In this document: one piece after another, positions 1 through 8,412 of the stretch | Layout of the letters: the number at the start of each line of letters is the position of its first letter | Position numbering within the stretch: position 1 is the stretch's first letter | Origin: Chloroflexota bacterium | Lineage (GTDB): Bacteria; Chloroflexota; Anaerolineae; DUEN01 | Assembly (NCBI GenBank): GCA_013152435.1 | Contig: JAADGJ010000076.1 | Coordinates: forward strand, 62,001 to 126,000 | Direction of reading: 5' to 3' | DNA length: 64,000 bases | Translations under genes and position numbers: made by a program | Notes under the pieces: generated by a model | The model's database searches: none | Told to the model about the DNA's origin: nothing | Seen by the model: the letters and a program-made list of their open reading frames with translations, nothing else

Positions 1-1707
1 GCCATCGCCGCGGCGCGGCACGGCGCGCAGGTCACGCTGATCCAGGATCGCCCGGTGCTGGGTGGGAACGCATCCAGCGAGGTGCGCATGCATATCGTGG
101 GGGCGGATATCAGCGGCAGGCGCCCTCACGCCCGGGAGAGCGGCATCATCGAGGCCATTCGTCTGGACGACGCAGTGCGCAATCCACATCGCAGCGCATC
201 GCTCTTCGACCTGCTGTTGTGGGAATATGTGCGTGACGAGCCCAATATCCGGCTGCTCCTCAACACCCAAGTGGACGGCGTGCGCATGGCCTCGCCCTCG
301 CGCATCGCCGAGGTGCACGCCACGCGGCCTTCCACCGAGGATGCGTTCACCATCGAGGCGGGGCTGTTCGTCGATTGCACGGGGGATGGCCGACTGGGCG
401 TCGAGGCCGGGGCGGAGTTCCGCATGGGCCGGGAGGGGCGAGACGAGTTCGGCGAGTCGTACGCGCCGGAGAGGCCGGATCGGCAGACGTTAGGGTCGTC
501 CATCCTGTTCATCGCCCGGGATTACGGGCGACCGGTGCCGTTCCGGGCGCCGTCTTGGGCCCGCAAGTTCACGGAGGAGGATCTACGCCATCGGCCGCAT
601 GGGTCTTTCGAGTATGGCTTCTGGTGGATCGAGTGGGGTGGCGATCTGAACACGATCAAGGACAATGAGCGTATCCGGGACGAGTTGTGGGCCATCGCCC
701 TGGGCGTGTGGGACCATATCAAGAACGGCGGCGATCATGGGGCCGAGAACTGGGCGCTGGAATGGGTGGGCATGATCCCGGGCAAGCGGGAGTCGCGCCG
801 CTTCATCGGCGATTATATCCTGATCCAGCAGGATCTGGAGCAGAGCACGCTCTTCCCGGACCGGGTCGCGTTCGGTGGATGGCCCATCGATTATCACCCG
901 CCGAACGGCATCGACCAGCCCGATCAGCCACCCTGCGTGCAGATCGATGTGCCGCTATATAGCATCCCGTTGCGCTCGCTCTACTCCCGCAACATCGAGA
1001 ATATGATGATGGCGGGCCGCAACATCAGCGCCAGCCATGTGGCCTTCGCGTCGACGCGGGTGATGGCCACGTGCGCGGTGATGGGGCAGGCGGTGGGCAC
1101 GGCCGCCGCCCTGTGCGTCCGTGACGGCATCACGCCTCGCGAGCTGGCGGCCGACCGCATTGAGGAGCTACAACAGCTTCTGCTGAAGGACGACGCGTAC
1201 ATCCTGGAACTGCCCGCGGATGACCCCGCCGACCTGGCGGCCGACGCGGCGGTGTCCGCATCCAGCCAGCGGCCGGGCTGCAGCGCCGAGCAGGTGCTGA
1301 GCGGGATCACCCGGCAGGTAGGGGACGTCTCGCATCAGTGGGTGTCCGATCCCGAGCAGCCCCTCCCTCAATGGCTCCGGGTGGACCTGCCGCGCCCCGC
1401 GCCCGTGGATGAGATCCACCTCACGTTCGATTCGGGGTTCATCCGCCCGTTGACGCTGACCCATGACGATGGGTTCAACGCTCGCATGATCCGAGGGCCG
1501 CAGCCGGAGACGGTGCGGGACTACACCATCGAAGCCCGGGTAGAGGGCGAGTGGCGCCGCGTGGTCGAGGTGAAGGGGAACTACCAGCGGAAGATCGTCC
1601 ATCGCATCGAGCCGGTGACGGCCGACAGCGTGCGGCTGACGGTGCACGCGACCAACGGGGATCCGTCCGCTCGCGTGTTCGAGGTGCGGCTGTACGGGCC
1701 TCGATGA
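1..1707 (+). CDS. FAD-dependent oxidoreductase with C-terminal discoidin-like domain (5' partial)
   Basis: The frame is open from base 1, so the gene begins upstream of the window and 568 residues are visible. The first visible residues (AIAAARHGAQVTLIQDRP, then LGGNASSE) fit the second strand and helix of a Rossmann FAD-binding fold, so the GxGxxG loop lies outside the window. FVDCTGDGRLG and MMMAGRNISASH, near residues 120 and 340, are typical of the FAD_oxidored family, whose members are often encoded near carbohydrate-use genes. The last 150 or so residues look like a beta-sandwich of the F5/8 type C (discoidin) kind, with QWLRVDLPRP and ARVFEVRLYG. The substrate cannot be told from sequence. 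The family call is firm; the carbohydrate link is inference. Confidence 0.85.
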   Translation, partial: AIAAARHGAQVTLIQDRPVLGGNASSEVRMHIVGADISGRRPHARESGIIEAIRLDDAVRNPHRSASLFDLLLWEYVRDEPNIRLLLNTQVDGVRMASPSRIAEVHATRPSTEDAFTIEAGLFVDCTGDGRLGVEAGAEFRMGREGRDEFGESYAPERPDRQTLGSSILFIARDYGRPVPFRAPSWARKFTEEDLRHRPHGSFEYGFWWIEWGGDLNTIKDNERIRDELWAIALGVWDHIKNGGDHGAENWALEWVGMIPGKRESRRFIGDYILIQQDLEQSTLFPDRVAFGGWPIDYHPPNGIDQPDQPPCVQIDVPLYSIPLRSLYSRNIENMMMAGRNISASHVAFASTRVMATCAVMGQAVGTAAALCVRDGITPRELAADRIEELQQLLLKDDAYILELPADDPADLAADAAVSASSQRPGCSAEQVLSGITRQVGDVSHQWVSDPEQPLPQWLRVDLPRPAPVDEIHLTFDSGFIRPLTLTHDDGFNARMIRGPQPETVRDYTIEARVEGEWRRVVEVKGNYQRKIVHRIEPVTADSVRLTVHATNGDPSARVFEVRLYGPR

Positions 1708-1720
1708 GAGGACAGACGGA

Positions 1721-2293
1721 TCACGAACCGTATCGCCGCCGGGCCTCCTCCAGGAACAGGTTCGCGGTGAGCGCGTCGATGTTGCACAGGTTGACCTCCC
1801 GAACCGGGCCGTCCGGGTGATCCGCCAGAAATTGCTCTACCGCGTCCAGGATCACCCGCACGGCTCGCTCCTTGGGAAAGCCGAAGATGCCTGAGGAGAT
1901 GGCGGGCAGGGAGACGGATCGGAGGTCGTGCTCGGCGGCCAGGGTCAGCGCCGATGTCACGGCGGAGGCGAGCAGCTCGTCCTCGTCGCCGCGGCCGCGC
2001 CAGATGGGGCCCACGGCGTGGATCACGTAGCGGGCGGGCAGGCGGCCCGCGCCGGTGATGGCCGCGGTGCCGGTGCGCACCGGGCCGTGTTCCTGCACCC
2101 AGCGATTGCTCTCCTCCTGGATCTCGTATCCTCCCCTACGAACGATGGCGCCAGCCACACCGCCCCCGTGGGCCAGGCGCTCGTTGGCGGCGTTGACGAT
2201 GGCGTCCACCGGCTCCTGAGTGAGATCCCCCTGGACGACGCGAATGATCTGCCCGGCGGGCGTTTGATGTTCGTACAGGATCTTGCGCTCCAT
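1721..2293 (-). CDS. Macro-domain protein (ADP-ribose-binding/hydrolase type)
   Basis: This is a 190-residue single macro domain. DAIVNAANERLAHGGGVAGA near residues 28-47 is the family's ADP-ribose-binding loop, and SLPAISSGIFGFP near residue 130 is the second phosphate-binding loop. Proteins of this family bind or hydrolyse ADP-ribose on proteins, nucleic acids or O-acetyl-ADP-ribose in the cytoplasm. The start at 2293 (MERKIL) is chosen because an AGGAGG sits just upstream. A longer reading to 2593 would run through a repeat tract and a promoter for the opposite strand. The gene converges on the oxidoreductase gene. Confidence 0.88.
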   Translation of the reverse strand: MERKILYEHQTPAGQIIRVVQGDLTQEPVDAIVNAANERLAHGGGVAGAIVRRGGYEIQEESNRWVQEHGPVRTGTAAITGAGRLPARYVIHAVGPIWRGRGDEDELLASAVTSALTLAAEHDLRSVSLPAISSGIFGFPKERAVRVILDAVEQFLADHPDGPVREVNLCNIDALTANLFLEEARRRYGS

Positions 2294-2363
2294 GGGCTCC
2301 TCCTCTTTTTCCCCCTCCGTTTCCGGCATGGTTGCGGAGAGATAACTCCCCTGGAACATGATG

Positions 2364-2392
2364 TTGACACGGCCTGCGCGAGCCCGTATACT
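2364..2392 (+). promoter_or_regulatory. Near-consensus sigma-70 promoter
   Basis: TTGACA at 2364-2369 and TATACT at 2387-2392 are separated by exactly 17 bases. Transcription would start near 2399 and give a leader of about 187 bases before the gene at 2586. It is the clearest housekeeping promoter in the window. Confidence 0.75.
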
Positions 2393-2403
2393 CGGATAGG
2401 GGA

Positions 2404-2472
2404 ATGTGCGATGTGTGTTGCATGTTGCGTATTGCATGTTGCGTGGTGCGTATTGCGTATTGCGTGGGGATA
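2404..2472 (+). repeat. Degenerate tandem repeat of ATTGCGT/GTTGCAT units
   Basis: Seven-base units such as GTTGCAT, GTTGCGT, ATTGCAT and ATTGCGT are repeated about nine times with small changes. The tract lies inside the predicted leader of the downstream gene. Similar short-unit tracts occur between genes in many Chloroflexota and cyanobacteria; no function is known from the sequence. Confidence 0.75.
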
Positions 2473-2585
2473 TTATAGGAGAGAGGGGTAGGCCGGTCAA
2501 CGATCGGCGCTTGCGAGAGCAGGGCTTCCGGGGGAGCCTGACAGAATGCCCGCTTCCGAAGGGCATCGATCTGAGGAGGCGAAAG

Positions 2586-2885
2586 ATGGCCATGACAATA
2601 AAGGAAGCTCTCCAGAAGCTGCGAGAGTTCGTGGAGGCCGGTGAGCGGGTGGATAGCCTGGTGGTTCGTTATGGCAATGTCTTCGTCGATCTCAGGATGG
2701 TCCAAAGGGGGCTCAGGTCCTGTCCATACTGCGGAGGGATGATGGGAATGGGCGTGATTGAAGTGCGGCACCAGGATGGGCGGTCCGTGCAATTCTCTCC
2801 GGAGCTGTACCACTATGTCGATGCCGGGCATCCGCTGCCCAAAGACGTAGTCAAGCGCTTGGTGGAGATCGTGGCCGATGCGTAG
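2586..2885 (+). CDS. Small CxxC-containing protein of unknown function
   Basis: The product has 99 residues. The start at 2586 (MAMTIKEAL) follows GAGGAGG with good spacing; an in-frame extension upstream would translate the ATTGCGT repeat and is rejected. A single CPYCGG near residue 43 could hold half a zinc or redox site. I do not recognise a family. The stop overlaps the next start by eight bases, so the two genes are probably translated together from the promoter at 2364-2392. Confidence 0.75.
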   Translation: MAMTIKEALQKLREFVEAGERVDSLVVRYGNVFVDLRMVQRGLRSCPYCGGMMGMGVIEVRHQDGRSVQFSPELYHYVDAGHPLPKDVVKRLVEIVADA

Positions 2886-3399
2886 GAGGTTGGGTGATCC
2901 GCCGGGGCCGGAGGAGTTGGAAGAGGAGGCGATTTATCTCGGGGTGTTGACGGCGAGGGGCCTGAAGCCGTTAAGCCGGCTGGAGTACGCGGTTGCCCCG
3001 GATGTCCTGGCGTTATTGCGGGCGCTTGGGTTGCGGGTGGTCTCCATCCGGCGTGTGGCCGGGGATGGAACGGAGGTGTCCCACTGGATCCTCGGGATGG
3101 ACGAGGGCCTGATGGAGGAATACAAACGGGAGTTCGATGGGACGCCGATTCGGTCGGGCGACCCCGCGGTGATCCGGGCGGAGGCCGAATACTTCGGATA
3201 TCCCGCCTGCTGTGCAGAGGCCTACATCCGGGATCCGCACGCGGCCGGTGGGCTGACGCCCGAGGAGCAGAGCCTGTTCTTTCATCGCGCCTGTCCGGGA
3301 TGTGAGGAGACGAGACGCCTGGTGCCGCTGTATCGTTCGGCGTTGGAGGAGGCCAGGCGGCTGTATCGGGAGTTGCGCGCTCATGAGGTGATCCGGTGA
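2878..3399 (+). CDS. Cys-rich protein resembling DUF483
   Basis: The product has 173 residues. FGYPACCAEAYI near residue 110 carries a Pro-x-Cys-Cys pair like that of DUF483-type proteins, and ACPGCEET near residue 140 adds a second pair, so a metal site is plausible. The reaction is unknown. The ATG at 2878 overlaps the end of the upstream gene; a TTG at 2890 is closer to an AGGAGG but with almost no spacing. A metallophosphoesterase gene follows after four bases, which suggests one transcript. Confidence 0.7.
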   Translation: MRRRLGDPPGPEELEEEAIYLGVLTARGLKPLSRLEYAVAPDVLALLRALGLRVVSIRRVAGDGTEVSHWILGMDEGLMEEYKREFDGTPIRSGDPAVIRAEAEYFGYPACCAEAYIRDPHAAGGLTPEEQSLFFHRACPGCEETRRLVPLYRSALEEARRLYRELRAHEVIR

Positions 3400-3403
3400 T
3401 GGA

Positions 3404-4129
3404 ATGCCCCTGAAGATCGTGGTGTTCACGGATGTTCACGCCAATCTCCCCGCGCTGAGGGCGGCGCTGAAGGCGGTTCGGCAGGAGGGATACGACGCCG
3501 CCTTCCATCTGGGGGATGCCATCGGCATCGGTCCCTATCCCGCTGAATGCCTGGATCTGCTGTTGCATATGCCCGAGATCCATCTCCTCATGGGGAACCA
3601 CGATGCCTGGTTCGTGGATGGACTGCCTGATCCCCGTCCTCCCTGGATGAGCGACGGCGAGGCGCGACATCATCGGTGGACGCACGCTCGCATTCCCTCA
3701 CAGTTGCGGTCGATCCTGGCCCGATGGCCCTACGTGTTGGAACATGACTTTGAGGGGGTGCGGGTCACGTTCGCGCATTACGGCCTGGCGGATTCCGGCC
3801 GGGAGTTCCTGCCCGTGATCCGGAGGCCTCGCGCGGCGGATTTGGACGAGATGTTTGCGCAATATCGCTCGGGTCTGATCTTCTTCGGCCACGACCATGT
3901 TGCGTCCGATGTCCAGGGCAAGAAGCGATACGTGAATCCAGGCTCGTTGGGTTGCCACACCGAAGCCGTGGCCAGGTACAGCGTCGTCGAGTTTCGGAAG
4001 GGGCGATTCTCCCTTGCGCATCGCGGCGTACCCTACGACGACGCGGAGCTCTTTCAGGCATTCGAGCGGCGCGAGGTGCCGGAGCGGGCGTTCCTCTTTC
4101 GGGCGTTCTTCGGCGGCCGCCACAGATGA
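3404..4129 (+). CDS. Calcineurin-like metallophosphoesterase (YfcE/MJ0936-like)
   Basis: The product has 241 residues. The full metal-binding set of the family is visible: FTDVHANLPAL near residue 8, HLGDAIGIGP near residue 38, LMGNHDAWF near residue 64 and FFGHDHVASD near residue 160, followed by YVNPGSLG. These residues bind two metal ions and hydrolyse phosphomono- or phosphodiesters in the cytoplasm; the substrate is unknown. It starts four bases after the Cys-rich gene and is the last member of that small operon. Confidence 0.88.
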   Translation: MPLKIVVFTDVHANLPALRAALKAVRQEGYDAAFHLGDAIGIGPYPAECLDLLLHMPEIHLLMGNHDAWFVDGLPDPRPPWMSDGEARHHRWTHARIPSQLRSILARWPYVLEHDFEGVRVTFAHYGLADSGREFLPVIRRPRAADLDEMFAQYRSGLIFFGHDHVASDVQGKKRYVNPGSLGCHTEAVARYSVVEFRKGRFSLAHRGVPYDDAELFQAFERREVPERAFLFRAFFGGRHR

Positions 4130-4195
4130 ACGGGGAGGCGCAGACGCTTTGCCTGTAACCAGCATGCTCGTGTGCTTTGTGGAAAGGCATATATA

Positions 4196-4738
4196 ATGAA
4201 GGAAAAGTCCCTGAAACAGGCGGAACACGGGTACAGCCCTGGACAGCGGTTGGCCGCGCTGTTGGTCGAGGCGGCCTTCTTCCTGGTCGTATTCCCGGCC
4301 GCCCTCATCATCCTGGCATCCTCGCTAGATCGGTGGTTGCATTTGCCGCGCCTTCTGCATGGTTCGCTCGGCGCTGTCTTAGGTGGGTTGCTCGTCGTGG
4401 CGGGCTTTCTGTTCGCCGTATGGTCCGTCTACGTGCAGTTCACCGTGGGACGGGGGACCCCGGCGCCGGTCATGCCCACGCAAAGGTTGGTCGTACAGGG
4501 ACCTTATGGCTACTGCCGCAACCCGATGGCGTTGGGGACCATCGTGCTCTACCTGGGCGTCGCCATCCTGAGCGGATCGCTCTCGGCAGTGGGCCTGGTC
4601 GCGCTGGGGGCCGCCGTGCTCTTGACGTATATCCGGCTCGTCGAGGAGAGGGAGATGGAGGCGCGGTTCGGGCAGGAGTATTGGGAGTACAGGCGACGAA
4701 CGCCGTTCCTGATCCCGCGCTTCCGGGAAAGGGGTTAG
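4196..4738 (+). CDS. Isoprenylcysteine carboxyl methyltransferase-like membrane protein
   Basis: The product has 180 residues and four to five hydrophobic segments. GPYGYCRNPMALGTI near residue 101 and the ending with EEREMEARFGQEYWEY and TPFLIPR are the hallmarks of the ICMT/PEMT-type membrane methyltransferases, which bind S-adenosylmethionine at the membrane face. Bacterial members act on unknown lipids or small molecules. The start at 4196 is preceded by GGAAAGG at eight bases; an upstream in-frame ATG at 4172 lacks this. The gene seems to stand alone. Confidence 0.82.
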   Translation: MKEKSLKQAEHGYSPGQRLAALLVEAAFFLVVFPAALIILASSLDRWLHLPRLLHGSLGAVLGGLLVVAGFLFAVWSVYVQFTVGRGTPAPVMPTQRLVVQGPYGYCRNPMALGTIVLYLGVAILSGSLSAVGLVALGAAVLLTYIRLVEEREMEARFGQEYWEYRRRTPFLIPRFRERG

Positions 4739-4775
4739 GGAGGCCTCCTCCACAGCGTGAGTTAGGAGGGATGTG

Positions 4776-5288
4776 ATGGACGGGAAGGCGATTGGGGAGT
4801 TGGTCCTGGCGGCCCTGTTGAGCGGCGCCGTGGCTTCCTCCGTGATGGGGGTGATCTTCCGCAGGTATCTGACGGCGGTGGAGCAGGAGGTCAGGTCGCA
4901 GCGCTCGTGGAAGGAGGAGGCGGTCGCCAACCTGCTGGGTCCGGTGAGCATGCAGCTCGATCGCACGAGGCGGGCATTTGATCGCTGGACGTCGAAGAAC
5001 CTGTATCTAGAGGCGAAGGTGATCCGAGAGGGGAACGAGACGATCCGGGATCTCTTGCTGAGGCGGGGGCATCTTATCCCCCCTGAGCTTCTGGAGGATG
5101 CCGGGAAGCTGGTCGAGCATTACGACGTGTGGCTGGAGAAATTTGAGAAGCAGCGTCTGGCGGAGGAGCCGGATCTGGAAAGCCCGTTCACGTTCGTAGG
5201 GCCGGATGGATATCCGTTCCCCCGGCAATCGGCCGAGAGGTTTCAGGAGAAGTTTCGGGAGTATTGGGTGGAGTTGTACAGTGGCTAG
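4776..5288 (+). CDS. Membrane-anchored hypothetical protein
   Basis: The product has 170 residues. One hydrophobic segment lies near residues 7-27, followed by a mainly helical, charged cytoplasmic part. No family is recognised. The ATG at 4776 is favoured over a GTG three bases upstream because AGGAGG at 4764-4769 then has six-base spacing. Nothing in the neighbours points to a role. Confidence 0.7.
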   Translation: MDGKAIGELVLAALLSGAVASSVMGVIFRRYLTAVEQEVRSQRSWKEEAVANLLGPVSMQLDRTRRAFDRWTSKNLYLEAKVIREGNETIRDLLLRRGHLIPPELLEDAGKLVEHYDVWLEKFEKQRLAEEPDLESPFTFVGPDGYPFPRQSAERFQEKFREYWVELYSG

Positions 5289-5400
5289 CGCCTCTGTGCG
5301 ATCGAATTCGCCGTGGAGGCGAAGGCCTTGAGGGGCTCGCGAGATCAATGGAGAGATGGCAGGGTTATCGTATCGGATCATAGAGAAAAGGAGGGATCTC

Positions 5401-6705
5401 ATGGGCAAGGAAGTGAGCGAGAGCATCCGTGTCGCTACGTTCACCGGCGGTCTGGTAGGGCCGAGCATCCCCATGCTGGGGCCGATAGCCGATGGCGGCA
5501 CTATCATCGCGGAGACTGCCCCCGGCTGTTGGGGGCCGATGATCACCCCGTCCTTCCGTGGCGGTCACGAGGTGACCACCCCGGTGGCTGTGGAGGGAGC
5601 CGAACCCGGGGATGCCGTCGTCATCCGCATCCAGAAGATCCGGGTGACCTCCATCGCTACCGCTTCCGGCACCATGTCCTTTGTGGAAGGACGTTACACG
5701 GGCGATCCATTTGTGGCCCGTCACTGCCCCGAATGCGGGACGGAGAATCCGCCCACCCGGGTGGAGGGGATCGGGCCGGAGGCCATTCGCTGCGCCGTAT
5801 GCGGTGCTGAGGTCAGCCCCTTCCGGGTGACCAACGGGTATACCATCCTCCTCGACGACGCCCGCCAGATAGCGGTCACCGTGAAGCCGGAGGTGGCCGA
5901 GAAGCTGGCCCGGGACGCGGCGAAGGTGATGGCGTTACCCGAGAAGTCCGCCCAGAATCCCATCGTGGCCCTGTGCCCGGCCGATATCGCTGGCGTGGCC
6001 ACCCGGATGCGCCCCTTTATCGGGAACATCGGCACCACCCCGGCCGTGGATATGCCCGACTCTCACAACGCCGGTGACTTCGGGCAGTTCCTGATCGGCG
6101 CGCCCCACGAGTATGGGATCACCCAGGAGCAGTTGGAGGAGGCTCGCACCGACGGGCATCTGGACATCGACTCCGTGCGGGAGGGAGCCATCCTGATCTG
6201 CCCCGTGAAGGTGGCGGGGGGTGGCGTGTACCTGGGGGACGTCCACGCCATGCAGGGAGATGGCGAGATCGCCGGTCATACCACCGACGTCTCTGCGGAG
6301 GTGACTTTGCAGGTGGGCTTGCTCAAAGGCCTGGAGATCGGGGGACCGATCCTCCTGCCGCCTCTCGAGGATCTGCCGTACCTGGCCCGGCCTCTCACCT
6401 CTGCCGAGAGGGAGGCCGCGAGGCAGCTGGCCGATCGGTTCGGGCAGGACGTATTGGAGGAGTCTGCCCCCATCCAGATGGTGGGCTCCGGCGCGAACCT
6501 GAATGAGGCCACCGATAACGGCGTGGCTCGCCTGGCAGAGCTGTTGGGTATGTCCCAGGAGGAGGTGATGAACCGGGTGACCCTCTCAGGGGCGGTGGAG
6601 ATCGGACGCCTGCCTGGGGTGGTCACGGTGACGATGCGGGCGCCCCTGTCCAGACTGGAGGAACTGGGCCTGGCGGATCTGGTGAGGAGTCAATACGGCC
6701 TCTAG
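5401..6705 (+). CDS. Acetamidase/formamidase family protein with zinc-ribbon insertion
   Basis: The product has 434 residues, longer than the roughly 300-residue core of the FmdA/AmdA family. The core is clear: GCWGPMITP near residue 42, then DMPDSHNAGDFG, LGDVHAMQGDGEI and TTDVSAEVTLQV further on. Family members hydrolyse short amides to acid and ammonia. Between the two halves, near residues 107-140, HCPECGT and CAVCGAE form a four-cysteine zinc ribbon. The start at 5401 follows AAAGGAGGG. A strong hairpin ends the gene. Whether the enzyme acts on formamide, acetamide or another amide is not visible. Confidence 0.82.
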   Translation: MGKEVSESIRVATFTGGLVGPSIPMLGPIADGGTIIAETAPGCWGPMITPSFRGGHEVTTPVAVEGAEPGDAVVIRIQKIRVTSIATASGTMSFVEGRYTGDPFVARHCPECGTENPPTRVEGIGPEAIRCAVCGAEVSPFRVTNGYTILLDDARQIAVTVKPEVAEKLARDAAKVMALPEKSAQNPIVALCPADIAGVATRMRPFIGNIGTTPAVDMPDSHNAGDFGQFLIGAPHEYGITQEQLEEARTDGHLDIDSVREGAILICPVKVAGGGVYLGDVHAMQGDGEIAGHTTDVSAEVTLQVGLLKGLEIGGPILLPPLEDLPYLARPLTSAEREAARQLADRFGQDVLEESAPIQMVGSGANLNEATDNGVARLAELLGMSQEEVMNRVTLSGAVEIGRLPGVVTVTMRAPLSRLEELGLADLVRSQYGL

Positions 6706-6732
6706 CGCGAGGGTGAGCCGCAGCGCTTTGGA

Positions 6733-6782
6733 AGATAAGAGCAGCCGAGGGCGTCGCCTTCGGCTGCTCGCTTATCTCTTTT
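6733..6782. terminator. Bidirectional intrinsic terminator
   Basis: AGATAAG plus GCAGCCGA-GGC pairs with GCCTTCGGCTGC plus CTTATCT around a short loop, followed by TCTTTT on the plus strand and preceded by an A-rich end for the minus strand. It sits between the convergent acetamidase gene and the membrane protein gene. Confidence 0.8.
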
Positions 6783-6811
6783 CTCGGCGTCCTCTGCGAC
6801 TCAGCGGTGGT

Positions 6812-7276
6812 TCAGGTGTGGATTCGCCTGGCTTCCTGGTAGCTCAGGTATATGTGAGACGCGCCGAATAGCCCGGCCATCGCTGCCAGAACTGCCGAGT
6901 GCAGCACCACCGACGCCGCTGCGAAGTAGATGACGGGGCTGACGGCCAACGGCACAGGTATCTTGATGAGGGCCTGGTATAGCGACGGGTGGCTCCGTCC
7001 CCTGAGGAAATACCGTGCCCATCCCACATAGTAGATGGTCAGCGCGAGCGCCATCACGCCCGCACAGATCCTCTCCAGCGGGCCGGAGATCTCCACCCGA
7101 TAGAAGAGGGGTACGACGAATACCCCCATCCGTCCGATCTGTTCCATCGTCTCCAACAATCTGGGGGACCGGGCTTCCGCTCCCCCGCCGGAATCCGGCA
7201 TTCCTCGGGGCGGGAACAGCATCCAAAGGAGATTGGGCCATAGAGCCGCCAATGTGATCATCCAACCGCCAGGCAT
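6812..7276 (-). CDS. Multi-pass membrane protein of unknown function
   Basis: The product has 154 residues with four likely membrane segments, for example near residues 6-20, 48-64, 72-90 and 105-140. The start at 7276 (MPGGWMITL) follows GAGGGA. A longer frame to 7528 would only translate the 240-bp repeat element upstream and is not believed. No family is recognised, and the gene is isolated from its neighbours by a terminator and a repeat. Confidence 0.65.
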   Translation of the reverse strand: MPGGWMITLAALWPNLLWMLFPPRGMPDSGGGAEARSPRLLETMEQIGRMGVFVVPLFYRVEISGPLERICAGVMALALTIYYVGWARYFLRGRSHPSLYQALIKIPVPLAVSPVIYFAAASVVLHSAVLAAMAGLFGASHIYLSYQEARRIHT

Positions 7277-7308
7277 CTTTCCCTCGTGCCTCGCCCCGCG
7301 TGTTTCAG

Positions 7309-7722
7309 AGCGTGTCTGAAAAATGCGATGGGAACCACTAAGGCACGAAGACCCTAAGAGTGTGTCTGAAAAATGCCGTTGCCTCTGCTGGGCGGAGCCC
7401 CTCCGGAAAAAGCCCTTCTTTTGCCCTCGACCTGCCTGGCCTCGGCCTGGGTCCTGCGGAAGGGGCCGAGAGAGGCGGGTACAGGCCAGGAAAGTGGGAT
7501 TTCCGTGGAGGGGAGGCCTCCTCCACATTTCTCCCTGTGGAGCTGGTCGTTGAGGGAGATCCCTCAGAACATCTTGCCGGTAAATTTTCAGACACGCCCA
7601 AGATAGAGAAGGCGGAAGTGCACCATGGAGGGCTTACGAGTGCAAGAAGCGGCCTCGCTATACTCCTTTTCATGCCCTTCTTGGCGTCTTCGTGGCTTCG
7701 TGGTGTGTTCTTCAGACACATT
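7309..7722. repeat. Outer inverted-repeat element holding a nested MITE copy
   Basis: The left end AGCGTGTCTGAAAAATG (7309) and the right end TTCTTCAGACACATTCGC (to about 7725) match as inverted repeats. So do the next inner parts, ACCACTAAGGCACGAAG on the left and CTTCGTGGCTTCGTGGTG on the right. A complete 240-bp copy of the MITE family lies inside at 7359-7598, so one element appears to have inserted into a related one. Confidence 0.6.
7359..7598 (+). mobile_element. 240-bp MITE-like element, copy 1
   Basis: The ends are AGTGTGTCTGAAAAATG and TAAATTTTCAGACACGCC. The interior has a GC-rich palindrome built on ACCTGCCTGGCCTCGGCC. Length and sequence match the copies at 10842-11081 (opposite orientation) and 24896-25135. 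Flanks are CTAAG and CCAAG, a possible decayed duplication. Reading frames in it are by-products of its base composition; no transposase is encoded. Confidence 0.8.
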
Positions 7723-7800
7723 CGCAGACCAGGTGGTCCTAGCTGCGGCAAAGCCGATCGCCGGTCAGGATAGGATGTACAGGGGAGCAGGCGGCCGGGT

Positions 7801-8409
7801 TCACGGCGAGGCGTCGTCTGTGCCCGGTTTCCTGAAGTTCGCCGTATAGTTCTTCCCCCGTCCGAAGCTCTCCACGAATTCGAACCCCGCTCGCTCGGCC
7901 AGCCCGCGGACGGTCGGCAGGGGGAGCGCGTCGGGGTCTCCGGGCTGTTCGGTGATAGAGAGTAACCCGCCGGGCCGAAGCACCCGATGAATGCCCCGTA
8001 GACAGGCGGCTGGATCCGGCACCTCGCCCAACACGGCGACGAGGAAGGCGACATCGAACGTCATCCCGGCGAAGGGGAGGGTGCGAGCATCCCCCTGCGT
8101 GAATCCTGCATTGCATGCACCTGCCGCCTGAAGCCTCCGGCGCGCCTTCTCCAGCATCTCTCGCTGGAGATCGATCAGCTCCAGACGTCCTTGCGGGATG
8201 CGGCGGGCGACCTCGACGCTGAAGTAGCCCGGCCCCGGCCCCACCTCGAGCACTCGTGAGGTCGCATCGAGATGAAGCCGCCCGGCCAGTTCCCCCGGCG
8301 ACAGGACCAGTCGGCGCAGCGCGGATCCCAGCACGAACGATAGCTGGTGCGGATAGGTCCCACGGCCGAAGAACCCCTTGATAGTGCTCTTCCATTCTCT
8401 CCAATTCAT
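7801..8409 (-). CDS. Class I SAM-dependent methyltransferase
   Basis: The product has 202 residues. VLEVGPGPGYFSVEVA near residue 49 is motif I, LIDLQREMLEKA is motif II, and QGDARTLPF followed by HRVLRPGGLLSITE near residue 145 are motifs III-V of Methyltransf_11-type enzymes. The substrate is not known. The gene ends a minus-strand chain with the DUF6544-like and four-helix membrane genes; only three bases separate it from the gene at 8413, so they are probably one transcript. Confidence 0.85.
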   Translation of the reverse strand: MNWREWKSTIKGFFGRGTYPHQLSFVLGSALRRLVLSPGELAGRLHLDATSRVLEVGPGPGYFSVEVARRIPQGRLELIDLQREMLEKARRRLQAAGACNAGFTQGDARTLPFAGMTFDVAFLVAVLGEVPDPAACLRGIHRVLRPGGLLSITEQPGDPDALPLPTVRGLAERAGFEFVESFGRGKNYTANFRKPGTDDASP

Positions 8410-8412
8410 CTC

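Noticed and set aside
2404-2472. CRISPR-like array
   Set aside because: The units are seven bases long, contiguous and have no spacers. No cas gene is near.
6812-7528. Long form of the membrane protein gene starting at 7528
   Set aside because: The first 84 residues would be read from the repeat element, while a proper start with ribosome site lies at 7276.
7338-8054. Open frames within and beside the 240-bp repeat copies
   Set aside because: The same frames appear in each repeat copy, in both orientations, and reflect repeat sequence. None resembles a transposase.
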